Below, piece by piece: positions 19,760-30,999 of a DNA stretch of 64,000 bases. Below the pieces are notes generated by a model. It searched no databases. It was given only the letters and a program-made list of their open reading frames with translations, and was not told the DNA's origin. The position numbers were made by a program, and so were the translations under genes. Every line of letters starts with the position of its first letter. Position 1 is the stretch's first letter. The stretch comes from Rhyzopertha dominica (Eukaryota > Arthropoda > Insecta > Coleoptera > Bostrichidae): the NCBI GenBank assembly GCA_025024175.1, contig QCXZ01000138.1, positions 53,353,092 through 53,417,091 on the forward strand. The letters are read 5' to 3'.

Positions 19760-22700
19760 GCTTAAATTGTGCACCAATACATATTGAAAGAGTTTGGTTA
19801 GTATGTCTTGTAATAGTCCAATTATATACGAGGGAGCATTGGCAATTTAATTGAAACTTTTTTATTACTCAACATATCTATCCTTAAGTAAATAAACTTT
19901 AGATAGCGATCATTTAGTACCTCTAAGCCTTTGAGAAAACGGTTCTTCCTAATCTACTACCCAGCTTCGACAGCTGATTTGTTGAAAGAAAACTTTCGTT
20001 CCTTCAAACCCTTTTAAATATAGGAAATAGATATAGTCAGATGAATATGAATGAGTCTACGAGTGATCTGATCATTTATATAATTAAAAATAATAATTAT
20101 TAGGTGTCGAGAGACCAAGTGACTAACTGACACCTAATCGAGAAGAAAAAAGCAAAGTCTTAATTCATAGACTATAAAGGTGTCATTTCCGTTGATTCAT
20201 GCTACGCTAGTTGAATCACACTGAACAAGGCTAATTAGCCAGAAAACATATTTTGGCAGATGGAAATATTAATTGATTTGAATAGCTGACTTGAGTTGCA
20301 AAATTAATGAGCGGTAGGATTTGTCTGGTGAACACCTGTTTGTTTTGATGACATAGTCATTCACCCAAGGCAAGGCGTGTACAGAAGCTTTCAAGTTTGT
20401 AACCGATGGAAAAATCGTTTTTGCCCCATCTCTTTGTTTATATCGTTTTCGTTTCATATATTTTACAACTATATTCTCAGATATAGATCTAAAACTATGA
20501 GTTACTCGCTATCCCCATGTCTTAAGGCTCTAAAACGGGGCCCATTTTATTTCGCTTACCTCTATAAGCGATGACGTTTAGCTCTAGCTTTAGAAATTGT
20601 TTCATATTTGCTATTAAATGTATATTTTATGCTAGATCACCGTAATAATCGCTATTTCTGAAATATGTTTTACCTATTTTTGGAACACTTATCACAAACT
20701 ACTAGGCTATATCCGATTGTTTGCCGAATCTAGTTTTAGAACTGTTTACTGGATATACGAGATGTGAGACGAAAATAATTTTAATATTTTCGGGATATTC
20801 TCCAAGTTAACACCTTTGTATTCATTTAATGGTCGTAGAAAAATAACATAACGAACGAAATACTATCATTACACTATCAGTGTAATCAACCAAGCTATAC
20901 TGTTTTTTTCGAAACGCCCTATCCAGGAAACGTTCGGTTGTTTATCGAACAAAAGTTCTCTGACAACATCAAAACATCTAATGCGGCTACTTGAATTCGG
21001 AAGTGCCAGCACCTGCCATTAGCGTGCAATAAACACTTTAGTGCTGAAAGCAACCTATGTGCATCTTCCGCGTGCTTATTGTATTATGCAAATCTGATAA
21101 ACACGATGGCTCTGAGCTATAAAAAGAACATCTGGTTCCAAGTACACTTCTTTCACCACCGTAGATAGCTGCAACATGCCTGGGTAATTATTGGAAACCA
21201 TTGGCAAAAGCGTTTTATAAGGTTTTGTTAAGGCTGCTTTCGAAAACGGTTTCAAAATGCGGGGCAAAATTGCAACAGATGCGGGTCAGTGAACTGTTTT
21301 GTTGATTTAAAGTTGAATAAGCAGTTGTGGCTATCAGATGTCAAAAATCTTTACATTTTACTTTTATAAGTGCGCGTATTTAGATGTCATTGGAGAAAAA
21401 TACCTGTTATGTAGATTAATTTATTTGTAAATTTAATTTAAATGCTTCTATCCATATACTATGTATGTACTTTCTTTTCATTAAACTAAGACAGCTATAT
21501 TATAACAGAGTCGTTATTTTTGCTCATCAGGGCAACCATTTTCCAATTACGCTCGCAGACTTTATTTCTGCTGAGCTTACAGGTAATAAACATGAAACCT
21601 TTGTAGTAAGCCGCTGTCCCGGTCCCTATTTAGCGGTACTGTTATACAACCCAATCGCTTTTTGGCCCACTCATGTGCAAAAACCTAATTGTTACGTTCT
21701 TCAGTTAATAATTGTCTCCCACAATCAAGTGAAAGTGTGTTACATGTCGGCGCGGTGCACGGACGGGTTTTGAACTTTTAAAGTAGGTAAATATGTTTAT
21801 ATGCGAGATGTGCAGATATATAAGACGTCTTGCCCGCTGAATTGCTCCCCAAGGCTACCAACAGGCTAATGAGCCTCGATTCTAATAAGATCCTGTGCAA
21901 ATACACACCGTGTAGGCAATGTTTGCGTCGTGTGACGTCAGGAGTCATGTATAAGTTGGTCGTTTAAACTATTAATTAGTAACTTGCAGTCGATGGGTGC
22001 AGTTTGTCAAATGTGCAACGATATTGATTCAAGCAGATTTGACAGGAACTGAGATTGCTGCTGACTGCATGGGTATGACGTCGTAAATAATTTATTATGC
22101 ATACTCGACTATTCATATTTCATGATGGCTATTTATAGGTTTCTGGAGTGTACTATAGGAAATCGTATTTGGCATTGTTATAGCTCGAAAAGCTTGAACC
22201 TTTTACAATTTCATACGTAATTCTTGATATTGAAATGAATTCGTTAAAATTATGAGAAAAAGAAGGGTTTAATATTATTTCTTTAGACTATGTAAGACTG
22301 CTAAAGTTAAAATGATCCTAAATATCATTGTATAAGGAATACTGTCTGCCCAATATTGAAAGATGCAACAAAGAGATGAAAATTAGAGTATAATTAGCCA
22401 AAAACGGTCAAGACAAAACGGCCTATTAATGAAATGGCAGTGAAATTTGTCATCAGTCTTTTGAATGGAGAATTGTATTGTACAATATTCTACAATTACT
22501 TGTGCATGTACACTAATTAATACCTGAAATGTTTTTGTATTTTTAGCAAAATAATGCTTATTTCACCCATCTGGTTTTAGATCGACGTTCAAAATTATTA
22601 CAAGTGAACTGTAGGTTCATTTTTTAGCGCCGCTTGCAATGCTAAAGCCAAAGACTCCGATTTTTCTAACCCGTGGCTTTGAAGTCCGCGTCAATTTACA

Positions 22701-24470
22701 TCTAAATCGAAGCCGATTTAAATTGCAAAACCGCCGGTCTGTTAAGACGAAAATTTGGGTCACTGTGCAAGAACTGCGTGCGCTCCCGGGCGATTTACCA
22801 CGTTCGTTACATAAGGCGTTCGTTCCTAACAGTCCAAATAGCTGTGCATCTCTACTCTTTTTTGTAATACCGTAATTATTTCGGTTTGCTGTAAATGTCG
22901 AAGCCGTTTCGAAATTGCCGTTTCGACAAACGGACGTTCAAAACATCGTTTTCACAGAATGTCCTTAATTTCGTCGGAATACTGTGGTACTAGAGACTGT
23001 GATTAAGTGACCTAACAGAACTGATGTTTCAGTTATTCAGTAATCGATAATAGTGGGGGGGTTAGGGTGTAGTAAAACTGTTATTGTAGCAAAGTTTTTT
23101 AGCTTGAAATTTAATTTAAATATTAGCATTTCCTCTGGTTTTGTGAAATGTATAAGTGTAATTGGTTACTGTGATGCCCCACTTGAAATACCAGCATCAA
23201 ACGTCAAGGGAAAAATAACGCACTTTATTATTACTTCCAACAGGATGTTCTAATTTCAGTTATATTATTATTTTGTATGGTAATAAAATAATTACTTCGT
23301 AACTGAGAGTTAAAGTTCTTTAATATAAATATAACAATTATTGTGAAACTTTTGGAAAACAGATGATATTGTGAAGGTATTGGAGGTCACTTTAAGTTTA
23401 GCAGATATTATCATGACAAGTAGTTAAAACTACATAAATATTCTACAGATATAAAAATATTTGAGACTTGGTATCATATTGGACTCCAATGATTTCGTGG
23501 TCATCTTTTGCATCTACAGGAGTTGCATAATATAACCACATACTCATTTTGCCTTAGATATAAAAATCTGTCTTCAGACTGGAATATAGATCATTAAAGT
23601 GTCTACACCTTGTGTTAAGAATCCTATTTATTAATTTTTTGTTTAAAATAACAATCAGGAACGATACTGTTTTGTCGCAGTCACCTATACAAATCCAAAT
23701 TTACACACATTGCAACCAGGGGATGTCCATACTTTTTCATAATAACGTTAATCGGCATATATATTTAGTTATAGTTATATAGTTAAATCCTCTTAACGAC
23801 AGACTTAATTGCTAATGTTTGAGATCATTGGATTGATAGGAAGGGCGTACTATTGTGCCCTGTACAGTGTCCCAATTTTACAATTTTACTTGTTAAGACG
23901 TTTAAAGCGAATTGAGCATATGGATAACAACCCCCCTAATCTGGAAGAATCAAAAAATCATCTGAGACGCCGCAACATCATTGTCCGCCGAAGAAAAGAA
24001 AATGATTTTTGTTGTTTGATTTACGTAAACTCTTTGTCTATGTGACGTCAAGAATATAAAACTGCCAATGTTAAAATGTTAAAGACAAAAATGTTTCTCT
24101 TAGAAATTAAGTCGGATTGCTCAATTATTATGAAGAATAATGAAACAGCAATTCATGTTGTCTTTCTAAATAATAAAGTCAATCATGTTTATATTGGTTC
24201 AAAAATCAATATCTTCATAGTTTTTTTTACAAATTCTTTGTATGCCTGGAAGATAAATCCACTTTTGATGGAATAAAGGTTTGTTTAACGTTTTTTTGTC
24301 CAGTAGTTGATGCTTGAAATGAATTTACATTAAAACAAGCAAATATCAATCGTCCAGAATACTATAAGCAAAAATTGTTTTCCTGCTTCTCAAAACGTAA
24401 TCCAAAATTGTTCTAGTCGAGCAATTATATATTAACAGAAACCCCTGTTTCGCTATTACTACCGCCACCA
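19760..24470. other. Non-coding stretch with a few palindromes
   Basis: No supported gene. Contains the hairpin at 20099-20138 and CRE palindromes at 21933 and 24043. Short frames (for example 21465-21773 and 23809-24045) have no recognised motifs. Confidence 0.45.
20099..20138. repeat. 10-bp perfect stem hairpin
   Basis: ATTAGGTGTC at 20099-20108 is repeated in inverse as GACACCTAAT at 20129-20138, with 20 bases between. Could be a footprint of a small inverted-repeat element or a structured RNA; no direct repeats were seen. Confidence 0.6.
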
Positions 24471-24860
24471 CACCACAGTCACTCTTTTATTCAGCTCCGC
24501 CCGCGACGTTTCGTCTTCTAAACCATCATCAGCGCACACTCACCCACAAAACAGCTGACTATCACGACTGCAACTATGGGCCGTACGCGCGCGGCCATCC
24601 TGCTGAACTGCTGCTCACTGTACACACTGTCCGGCCGACTGCGATGTCTTTCACTTTAAATCTGTTATGTTTGAAATGTGTGCAAGAACTGGATATTGTG
24701 TGCGTTGCATGGCCGGCACGTCCCCTTCTCTCCTTCCGCCGGTGATTGCGATCAGATCACTGCGTGTTTAATTATTATTGTTGCCGCTCCTTGCCGCTGG
24801 AACAATCACGCTTCGGGATGCTGGTCCGATCCTTGGATGAGCTTCCTCGTATAGACCTCT
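24470..24860. promoter_or_regulatory. GC/CpG-richer island
   Basis: Visibly richer in GC and CpG than its surroundings (CCGTACGCGCGCGGCCATCC, GCATGGCCGGCACGTCCCC). Its left part contains hammerhead-like copy B. Candidate promoter or enhancer, or simply a GC-richer transposon fragment; no TATA box or initiator stands out. Confidence 0.3.
24498..24535 (-). other. Hammerhead-like motif, copy B
   Basis: The minus strand reads GCGCTGATGATG, then GTTTAGAAGAC (pairs G-C, T-A, T-G, T-A around AGA), then GAAA, then CGTC-GCG-GGCG, a second small hairpin. CTGATGA, helix, GAAA, helix is the hammerhead order, here with two extra bases after CTGATGA. An AATAAA-like box follows within 20 bases. Confidence 0.4.
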
Positions 24861-25471
24861 CAAACCAGTAGGAGAAAATATAGTAAAACCGTTTTGGCAT
24901 TAAAAAGTATTCGTTCCTTTCTAAATTGTCTACGTAAGATATCTTTAAATAATAGACAAAGTACTGGGATAGAAATATACCGAATACTGAATGTATTCCA
25001 TTTGTATCACTGTACTTATAACAGCACTAGTCTACTTGTCATGTAAAGTATTTAAATTCCCTCAATTACTGTCCATGAGAAGAGTAAACAGCGTTACCTA
25101 AATGACCTCAACGTACTAAACCAATCGCAAGAAAATGTTAGCGTGTTAGAAGCCCATGTGAAGATCTCCTTTTGAAATTAGGAAGTACATTCACTTGTGC
25201 ACAGATAAAATCGGAACATCAGCCTCCAAACTATTTTTCTTTTCGCTGCCACGGTCCAGGCAATTAGGCGCATTCGCAGCCTTGCGCGATTGAATGAGAA
25301 GGATTATAAAATGTGTTTGCGGATTTGGCCTCCAGCTGTTCAACGAGCGACCTCTGGTTTATTTACAATTTCGATTACTGCTGAGAAGAAGGTTCGTCAA
25401 ATGAGCCTTCTAGGACGATTATTATTATGATGATAGTCGACACTGAACCCCCTCTATACACACTCTCTAAG

Positions 25472-25505
<34 letters not shown>

Positions 25506-28500
25506 CCTTTTATTTAATTCAGACATACAATAAACTTGTAAGCAGTGCAGGTGAGATTCAGCTTTCATCTGTTATCCACAACAAAAATAACCTGGAATAT
25601 TTCTATCATTTATATAAATCGTGGTAAATTTAGATTTTGGTGTAGAGGTAAACTTAATTGCTCTTTTTTAAACAGTTTTGGAACATGCAGTAATTTTTGG
25701 GGACATACTAGATGACAATGGTTAAGGACCTAGTTGATAAGTTCACTTGAAACATACTGTTGTTATGGAATATCAGGCAAACGTAGGTCTATGTATGTCT
25801 TTCCTAAAAAATAACGCTATTTCTTTGACCATTAGCTTAGCCATCGAAGAAAATGATTTCCTAAAGTTTTCGCCCAATATCTGTTTAGGTTCCTAATAAT
25901 CATAGCTATGACTAAACTGAGCTGTTAATTCGAGCATGTTGTTTNCGACCGCAGGCNATCTNCAGCATACTGCGTATATTTCCCTTGCGAACACGAAGCA
26001 ACCAATCTAAATTACACCTGAAGGAACACTAAACCTCGTCGTTTTCCAAAGATCCCCCAAAACAACTTGACCAACGATTTAAATTTAGTCAAACGACACG
26101 GTGAACTCTAAAACATGGAAATCACACATGTAATACGCAGGTGTCTTGTGTATTTTGGTGGCATGACGTGCTCGTTAGCGCATAATGATTTGTCAACTGA
26201 TTAATAATATGATTGATGGATTCGAAAATGCATTAACTGTGGCCGGACGGTTGTAAAAGTTGCCGACCACAGGTGTGAACTTTCCTACTGTCAGTTGCCC
26301 ATCTGTATTGTCTTCTGCGACCCATTGTGATGGTGTGTTTTGGGTTACTGGTACGCAAAATTGCCTTTGATGAGATGGAGAGATAGAGATTGCAAGACAT
26401 GCAGCATCGTGCATGATGAATGGTGAAAGCAGCGACACAACATCGATTTTTAATAGATAATTTTCTATCAGTACTATTACCCTCAATAAAAGATTGCATC
26501 GCTGTCTGATTGTCTTTGTACACCAAGTCACATTGTATGCGATCCAAGATTTCCTGGCTTCAATAAGAAAAACAAAACATGACAAAACATGAAAAATAAT
26601 TTAATTGTTTGCATCACATCATCGTAGAATCGATGGTTTTTAGGCTTTTTATTCTTGCAATTACTCCCACTTTTGCTGCACTAGTCACAGCATCGTTTCT
26701 ATTAATAATTTTGCAATGATCTAATCTACTTTAGAATTAGTTAAGTTATATAAAATTTCTTAGAATTCTTCTCATACAAAGGTAGTTTTTATTTTAACAG
26801 ATGTATTCAATGAAATATGAGGCAGTTTTTCTTAGGATTTTTTAAGAGCTAATAAACAGGGAATATTAATGAAAGAGTTAACAACATTTAAAGGTGACAT
26901 ACAAAATACATCGGATTGTTGTGAAACGGGGGTTACATTTTTTAGTCTGGCTGATCTTTTTATTGTGATAAAACGTTAATCTAATATTAAGTGGTTCAAA
27001 AAGACGTCGTAACTGATTTAAAATTTGATTAATAATGTACAAAGGAAACTTATTTTGATAGTTTTTGGTAATGTTTAGGCTCCTTCATGGAAACACTGGT
27101 CACTTAAATACACACACGGGATTTTAATGATCTTAAGATAGCAATTTTTTGGCTAAAAAGATGTTCAGAATGAAAATTTATTAGTCTGTCTGAAGAAATT
27201 GATTTTTTTTTGTACCAATCAATCAATATTTCATTTCGGCTAGTTCTAAGTAGTTTTAAATCTAAAAACGCATATCTAACTATGTATGGGAATCACAACT
27301 TTGGTATAAACCTAGCAGACCAGTTTTGATTTCAGTTTCCGAATTATTCCTGCCAAGCATCTGCAGACTTAAAAAGCTTTGTTGCTTCACTAGTAACTTT
27401 TTCCATATGAGGTTTAAAAGTCCTGGCATCTAGCGTTAAATCATGTCTTTATAGCAATCCCTTCAGTTCATGGTAAAAAAACACCGAATTCGTGGTGATT
27501 TTAAAGTTTAAATATCGCGATCATTTATATTACATCCTGTTGCCTCCACAGAAAAACAGTCCTACCTGCCTTTAAAATCAATTTTACGTAATTTCAACAA
27601 TAACTTTTGCTGCCTACCGGTCACGTCAGTCCTTCTTTTTGCCAATGTTTGTTAATGATCTTCGTCGCGGTGAGTGGACAAAGATTTCAAGTACGAGCAT
27701 TCGTTTTTTCACGTTGCGATGAAAAATTGCCTGTGGCGCTGCCATAGCGGCCTACATCTGGGTCTAATATTAATGACGGTGTACCGCACCTATGTCAGCA
27801 GTAGTCATTTTTATGTCTGCGACGCTGGCATAGGTTTTTTGGATTCGTGTGGGTTAAAGTTAAAGCTGACTTTTATCGATGAAAACGTAATTGCTTTGTA
27901 CGGCATGTTTCTTGTGCGCGATGCGAGAAAATAGCGCTCGCTGCTTTCAGGAGCTGAAAAATTGACATTGTTGAGTTCAATCTGCATGCGTTATACCGCG
28001 TAGGCGTTCGTAACGAGCTGCGTATTTATTTTAGTTCTCTTTTCAGAAATAAATCCGCATCAAATTGAATAGCTAGTAAGGCCTTTAACTGCAATTATTC
28101 TGTGATGGAAGCATAAAAAAATTCAGTAGAAATAACAGAAATACATGTTCGTAATTGGCGTTGAATAACAAATAACAATCTGGAGAGACTAAATTCTGTT
28201 TTCTTCTGACACACTTTAATATAGTTATACTAAGTGCATAATAGTTACAGACGACTGAATAAAAAATAAATTGATTTCAGTCTTCGCATGTGTTTGCTTT
28301 TTTGTATTTTATGCTAAGTATACCAAGAAAGATAATCGATTAGTGTATGTATTTTTTAAATTGTACATTACATAACATCACTTCCGCTACATTATAGTTG
28401 AGGAACTTATTTCTATATGTTATTTGATATATTCTTCGCAGAAGAAAGTTTACAGTCGCACCTATAGTTACGTAATTATTGAAGTGGTCAAGTATTATTC

Positions 28501-28760
28501 AAACAATGCCTACTACATTATCATGTTGTTTACTATATCCACTTTTGCATTAATCAAAATCTTAGACAATCTTGCACAGTTGACAATAGATAAAACGAAT
28601 AATTTTACTAAAGACACCGAACAACAGATTCGGTAACGTCTCTATTTCTGGGAGTGAATTCAAGTTCTTAAGGATTACTGATAGGTGGTGGTGTTTTCTA
28701 AGTATTTGTCAATAATTGTCAAAGTACAGCTTGTGTCCTTCTTTTTGTATTCGTTCTGAA
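24861..28760. other. Non-coding stretch, no supported gene
   Basis: Holds the (AAT)n microsatellite near 25472 and three Ns near 25945-25972. Two overlapping minus-strand frames (26193-26585) are not recognisable. A slightly GC-richer block at 27660-28020 carries an 86-codon plus frame without motifs. Confidence 0.4.
25472..25502. repeat. (ATA)n microsatellite
   Basis: About ten ATA units without interruption. Confidence 0.9.
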
Positions 28761-28767
28761 AAATGAA

Positions 28768-29010
28768 TTATGCGTCGAGACAAAACCTTTTTATATTGTC
28801 TAGGTATAAGCCAGTAGAAGCCTCTTTAAATAATTTACAAAATCGTAAGCCATTACATACATTTTTTTCCAAATCTAATTCTGTGCAACGATTTCTAATG
28901 GCATCGTAAAGAGGTCGTACCTTGTACAGTTTGTCAGTGGAATCGCAAAATTGTTGACACAATGTAAATTTGGATGCAGTTAAAGAAGTCTGTCTCTACT
29001 CATTGTCTCT
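28768..29010 (-). pseudogene. piggyBac-type transposase fragment
   Basis: The minus strand carries DSTDKLYKVRPLYDAIRNRC followed by TELDLEKNVC, the characteristic DKLYKxRPL...D block of piggyBac transposases. Just upstream in another frame are MSRDRL and LHPNLHCVNN, corresponding to the family's MSRxRF...LHF..N segment, so one shift and one stop separate them. The downstream text (NGLRFCKLFKEAST) does not match the expected DEQ...FKG segment, so the copy is rearranged or truncated there. No inverted terminal repeats or TTAA sites were assigned. Non-functional. Confidence 0.7.
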
Positions 29011-29581
29011 CTAAAGTGTTTTATATACAAGGATTTATTCCAAAATAATCGAACTTTTTGAAATTTTTTTGGTCTAAATCATTCCAGACTATCTCAGGAT
29101 TACACCATTTTATGTTATCCATTTTAGTTATAATATCAAGAGACTTTGGCTCATTTACTGGTCCTATATATAAGACAAATGCAAATCATCTTCATTATCC
29201 CAAGTTACTGCATCTGCCGGATTTTCTGAATCATATTTTCTTTCGTATCTTCAATCAAAAATAAAATGATAATTATTATTTTGATATTTGCGTTATTGTG
29301 CATAATTATGTCGCATATATAAGAGAGCTTAATAATTGGGAGAAATCAATAAAAAAATTGTACATAATTATGCTCATAGGGCCTGAAGGGGTTAAACAAA
29401 AAACACATTTTTGTCGTGGCCATTGGCCAATGCTGAAATTTTGGATACATTTTACGTAGTGTCGTTGCAAATTAGCATAAAGTCATCTGTTGGTTAACTT
29501 AAAAAAATAACCTTATCCGGTATCGCCCATTCATGCTGGTTGCTTGTTTTAGTGATTGGTGGTTGCAATTCGCCGTGGTGA

Positions 29582-29635
29582 CTGCCAGCAGATTGGACTC
29601 AAGAGGATTTTGACACGACTCTCACTTTGGAACAG
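29582..29635 (+). other. Exon-like end with strong splice donor
   Basis: After a stop, 18 codons read LPADWTQEDFDTTLTLEQ and end exactly at CAG|GTAAGT, a perfect donor. The peptide hints at a DWTxEDxD-type helix seen in psq/pogo-like DNA-binding proteins, but it is too short to call. It may be a non-coding first exon or a transposon piece. No matching acceptor and coding exon downstream were found. Confidence 0.25.
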
Positions 29636-30212
29636 GTAAGTAGGTGAACCAGTTGCTTCGATAGCATCGTACGGATTGAGCAACGGCGCAATTTTTTATA
29701 CCTAAGCTTTGAATGGCAACCTTATGTCATCTGGCCTAGCTATAATCGGGTTTTGCCGGTAATGCCACAAGGCTAGCCGTTAATCCGCCGTGTGCAGTTC
29801 TAGTTATTGAAGTGAAACCGCGAGCAGGCGTGTTTTGGCGACGTTCCTTTTAGTAAAGGAATTTAGTTAGATTTAGGCCCGATTCCAGGATTCGTATTGT
29901 ATGAGCATGAAATTCAAATACTATAAGTAATGATGTTTGTTGACCCGACTCTACTTCCGCTGAAGACCTGATGGTGAGAAGAATATCCTCCGGTTAATCC
30001 GCCCATACATTCAAGAAGCCCTTTACTTTACTGAGCTTAGCGGGTGAAATACGAATTTAATTTCTAAATGATTGTGGTTGGGTTTTTCTTTATTATAGTT
30101 TGATTGAGTGATCATTGTCCTCAGTAATCTTTTGCAGGTTTTTCACGATTTATTTGGATTGATTTTTGATAGTCGAAAAGGGTACATCACAGGTATTTCT
30201 GGCGCCTGTGGG

Positions 30213-30840
30213 CTACTTCCACTTTGCTATTCTTCTAGCTTCGTCCCAGGTGAGGTTTCTCTTCCTCAAGGCCTCGGCCATTGTCATGTTCCATGTCTTC
30301 TGCGGTCTTCCTCTTCTTTTCTTTCCTTGTACTTTTGCCTCCCACACTAGTTTTGCTGGTCTTTCCTCGTTCATTCTCACCAAGTGCCCGAACCACTTTA
30401 CTTTATTCTCTTCAATAGTTTGTTTAATCGACTTTGTTTCTAGTTATTCTCTGATTCTGTCGTTTCTTATTCTGTCCATTCTAGTCACCCCTTTAACACG
30501 TCTCAAGTATTTCATCTCTGTTGCCTGCAGTCTACTTAAAAGTCTATCACTTAACACCCAACTTTCACTACCATATGTCAATATGATTCTTTCACTTATT
30601 TCTTCATCCATACTTCTATTGCTTTGTATTGTAACTCCTAGATACTTAAAACTTTTAACCTGTTCTATTTGTTTCCCATTTATTGTTATGTCTATCTTTT
30701 TGTCCTCCTTTCCTATGACCATTGTTTTAGNCTTGCTCGTATTTATTAACATTTTACGCTTTGTTAGTTCATTCTCCCACAACTCTACATTTTGTTGTAA
30801 CTTTTCTTCATTTTCTGCACAGATCATCATGTCATCTTGA
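30213..30840 (-). pseudogene. RTE-like (endonuclease-reverse transcriptase type) relic
   Basis: C-terminal part of a non-LTR RT. The frame reads (I)SQDDMMICAENEEKLQQNVE (motif C region with DD), then [17 protein letters not shown] and MDEEISERI. It continues as [20 protein letters not shown], a join that skips about 40 residues found in relatives, implying an internal deletion. The frame goes on with [20 protein letters not shown], then an in-frame TAA, then KVKWFGHLVRMNEERPAKLV, KKRRGRPQKTW and LTWDEARRIA before TAG at 30213. One N lies in the frame near 30731. The pattern is close to the relic at 59640-61110, so both are probably copies of one or two related families. Clade named by motif recognition only. 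Confidence 0.85.
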
Positions 30841-30999
30841 CTAATATAATAAATAAAAATCGCGAATATGAACAAGAGCAAACTTTCGCATGAAAGTAGA
30901 TAGTAATAGTATCGAAATTATTCAATAAATTCCTTTCAGCATGTTGTTTTTGGGAGGAAAACGTAAACATATGCTTGTAACTGCTTAAAATTTATAGCG

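Noticed and set aside
30166..30840. 224-codon plus-strand frame
   Set aside because: It is the antisense of the RTE-like RT relic, whose motifs read on the minus strand.
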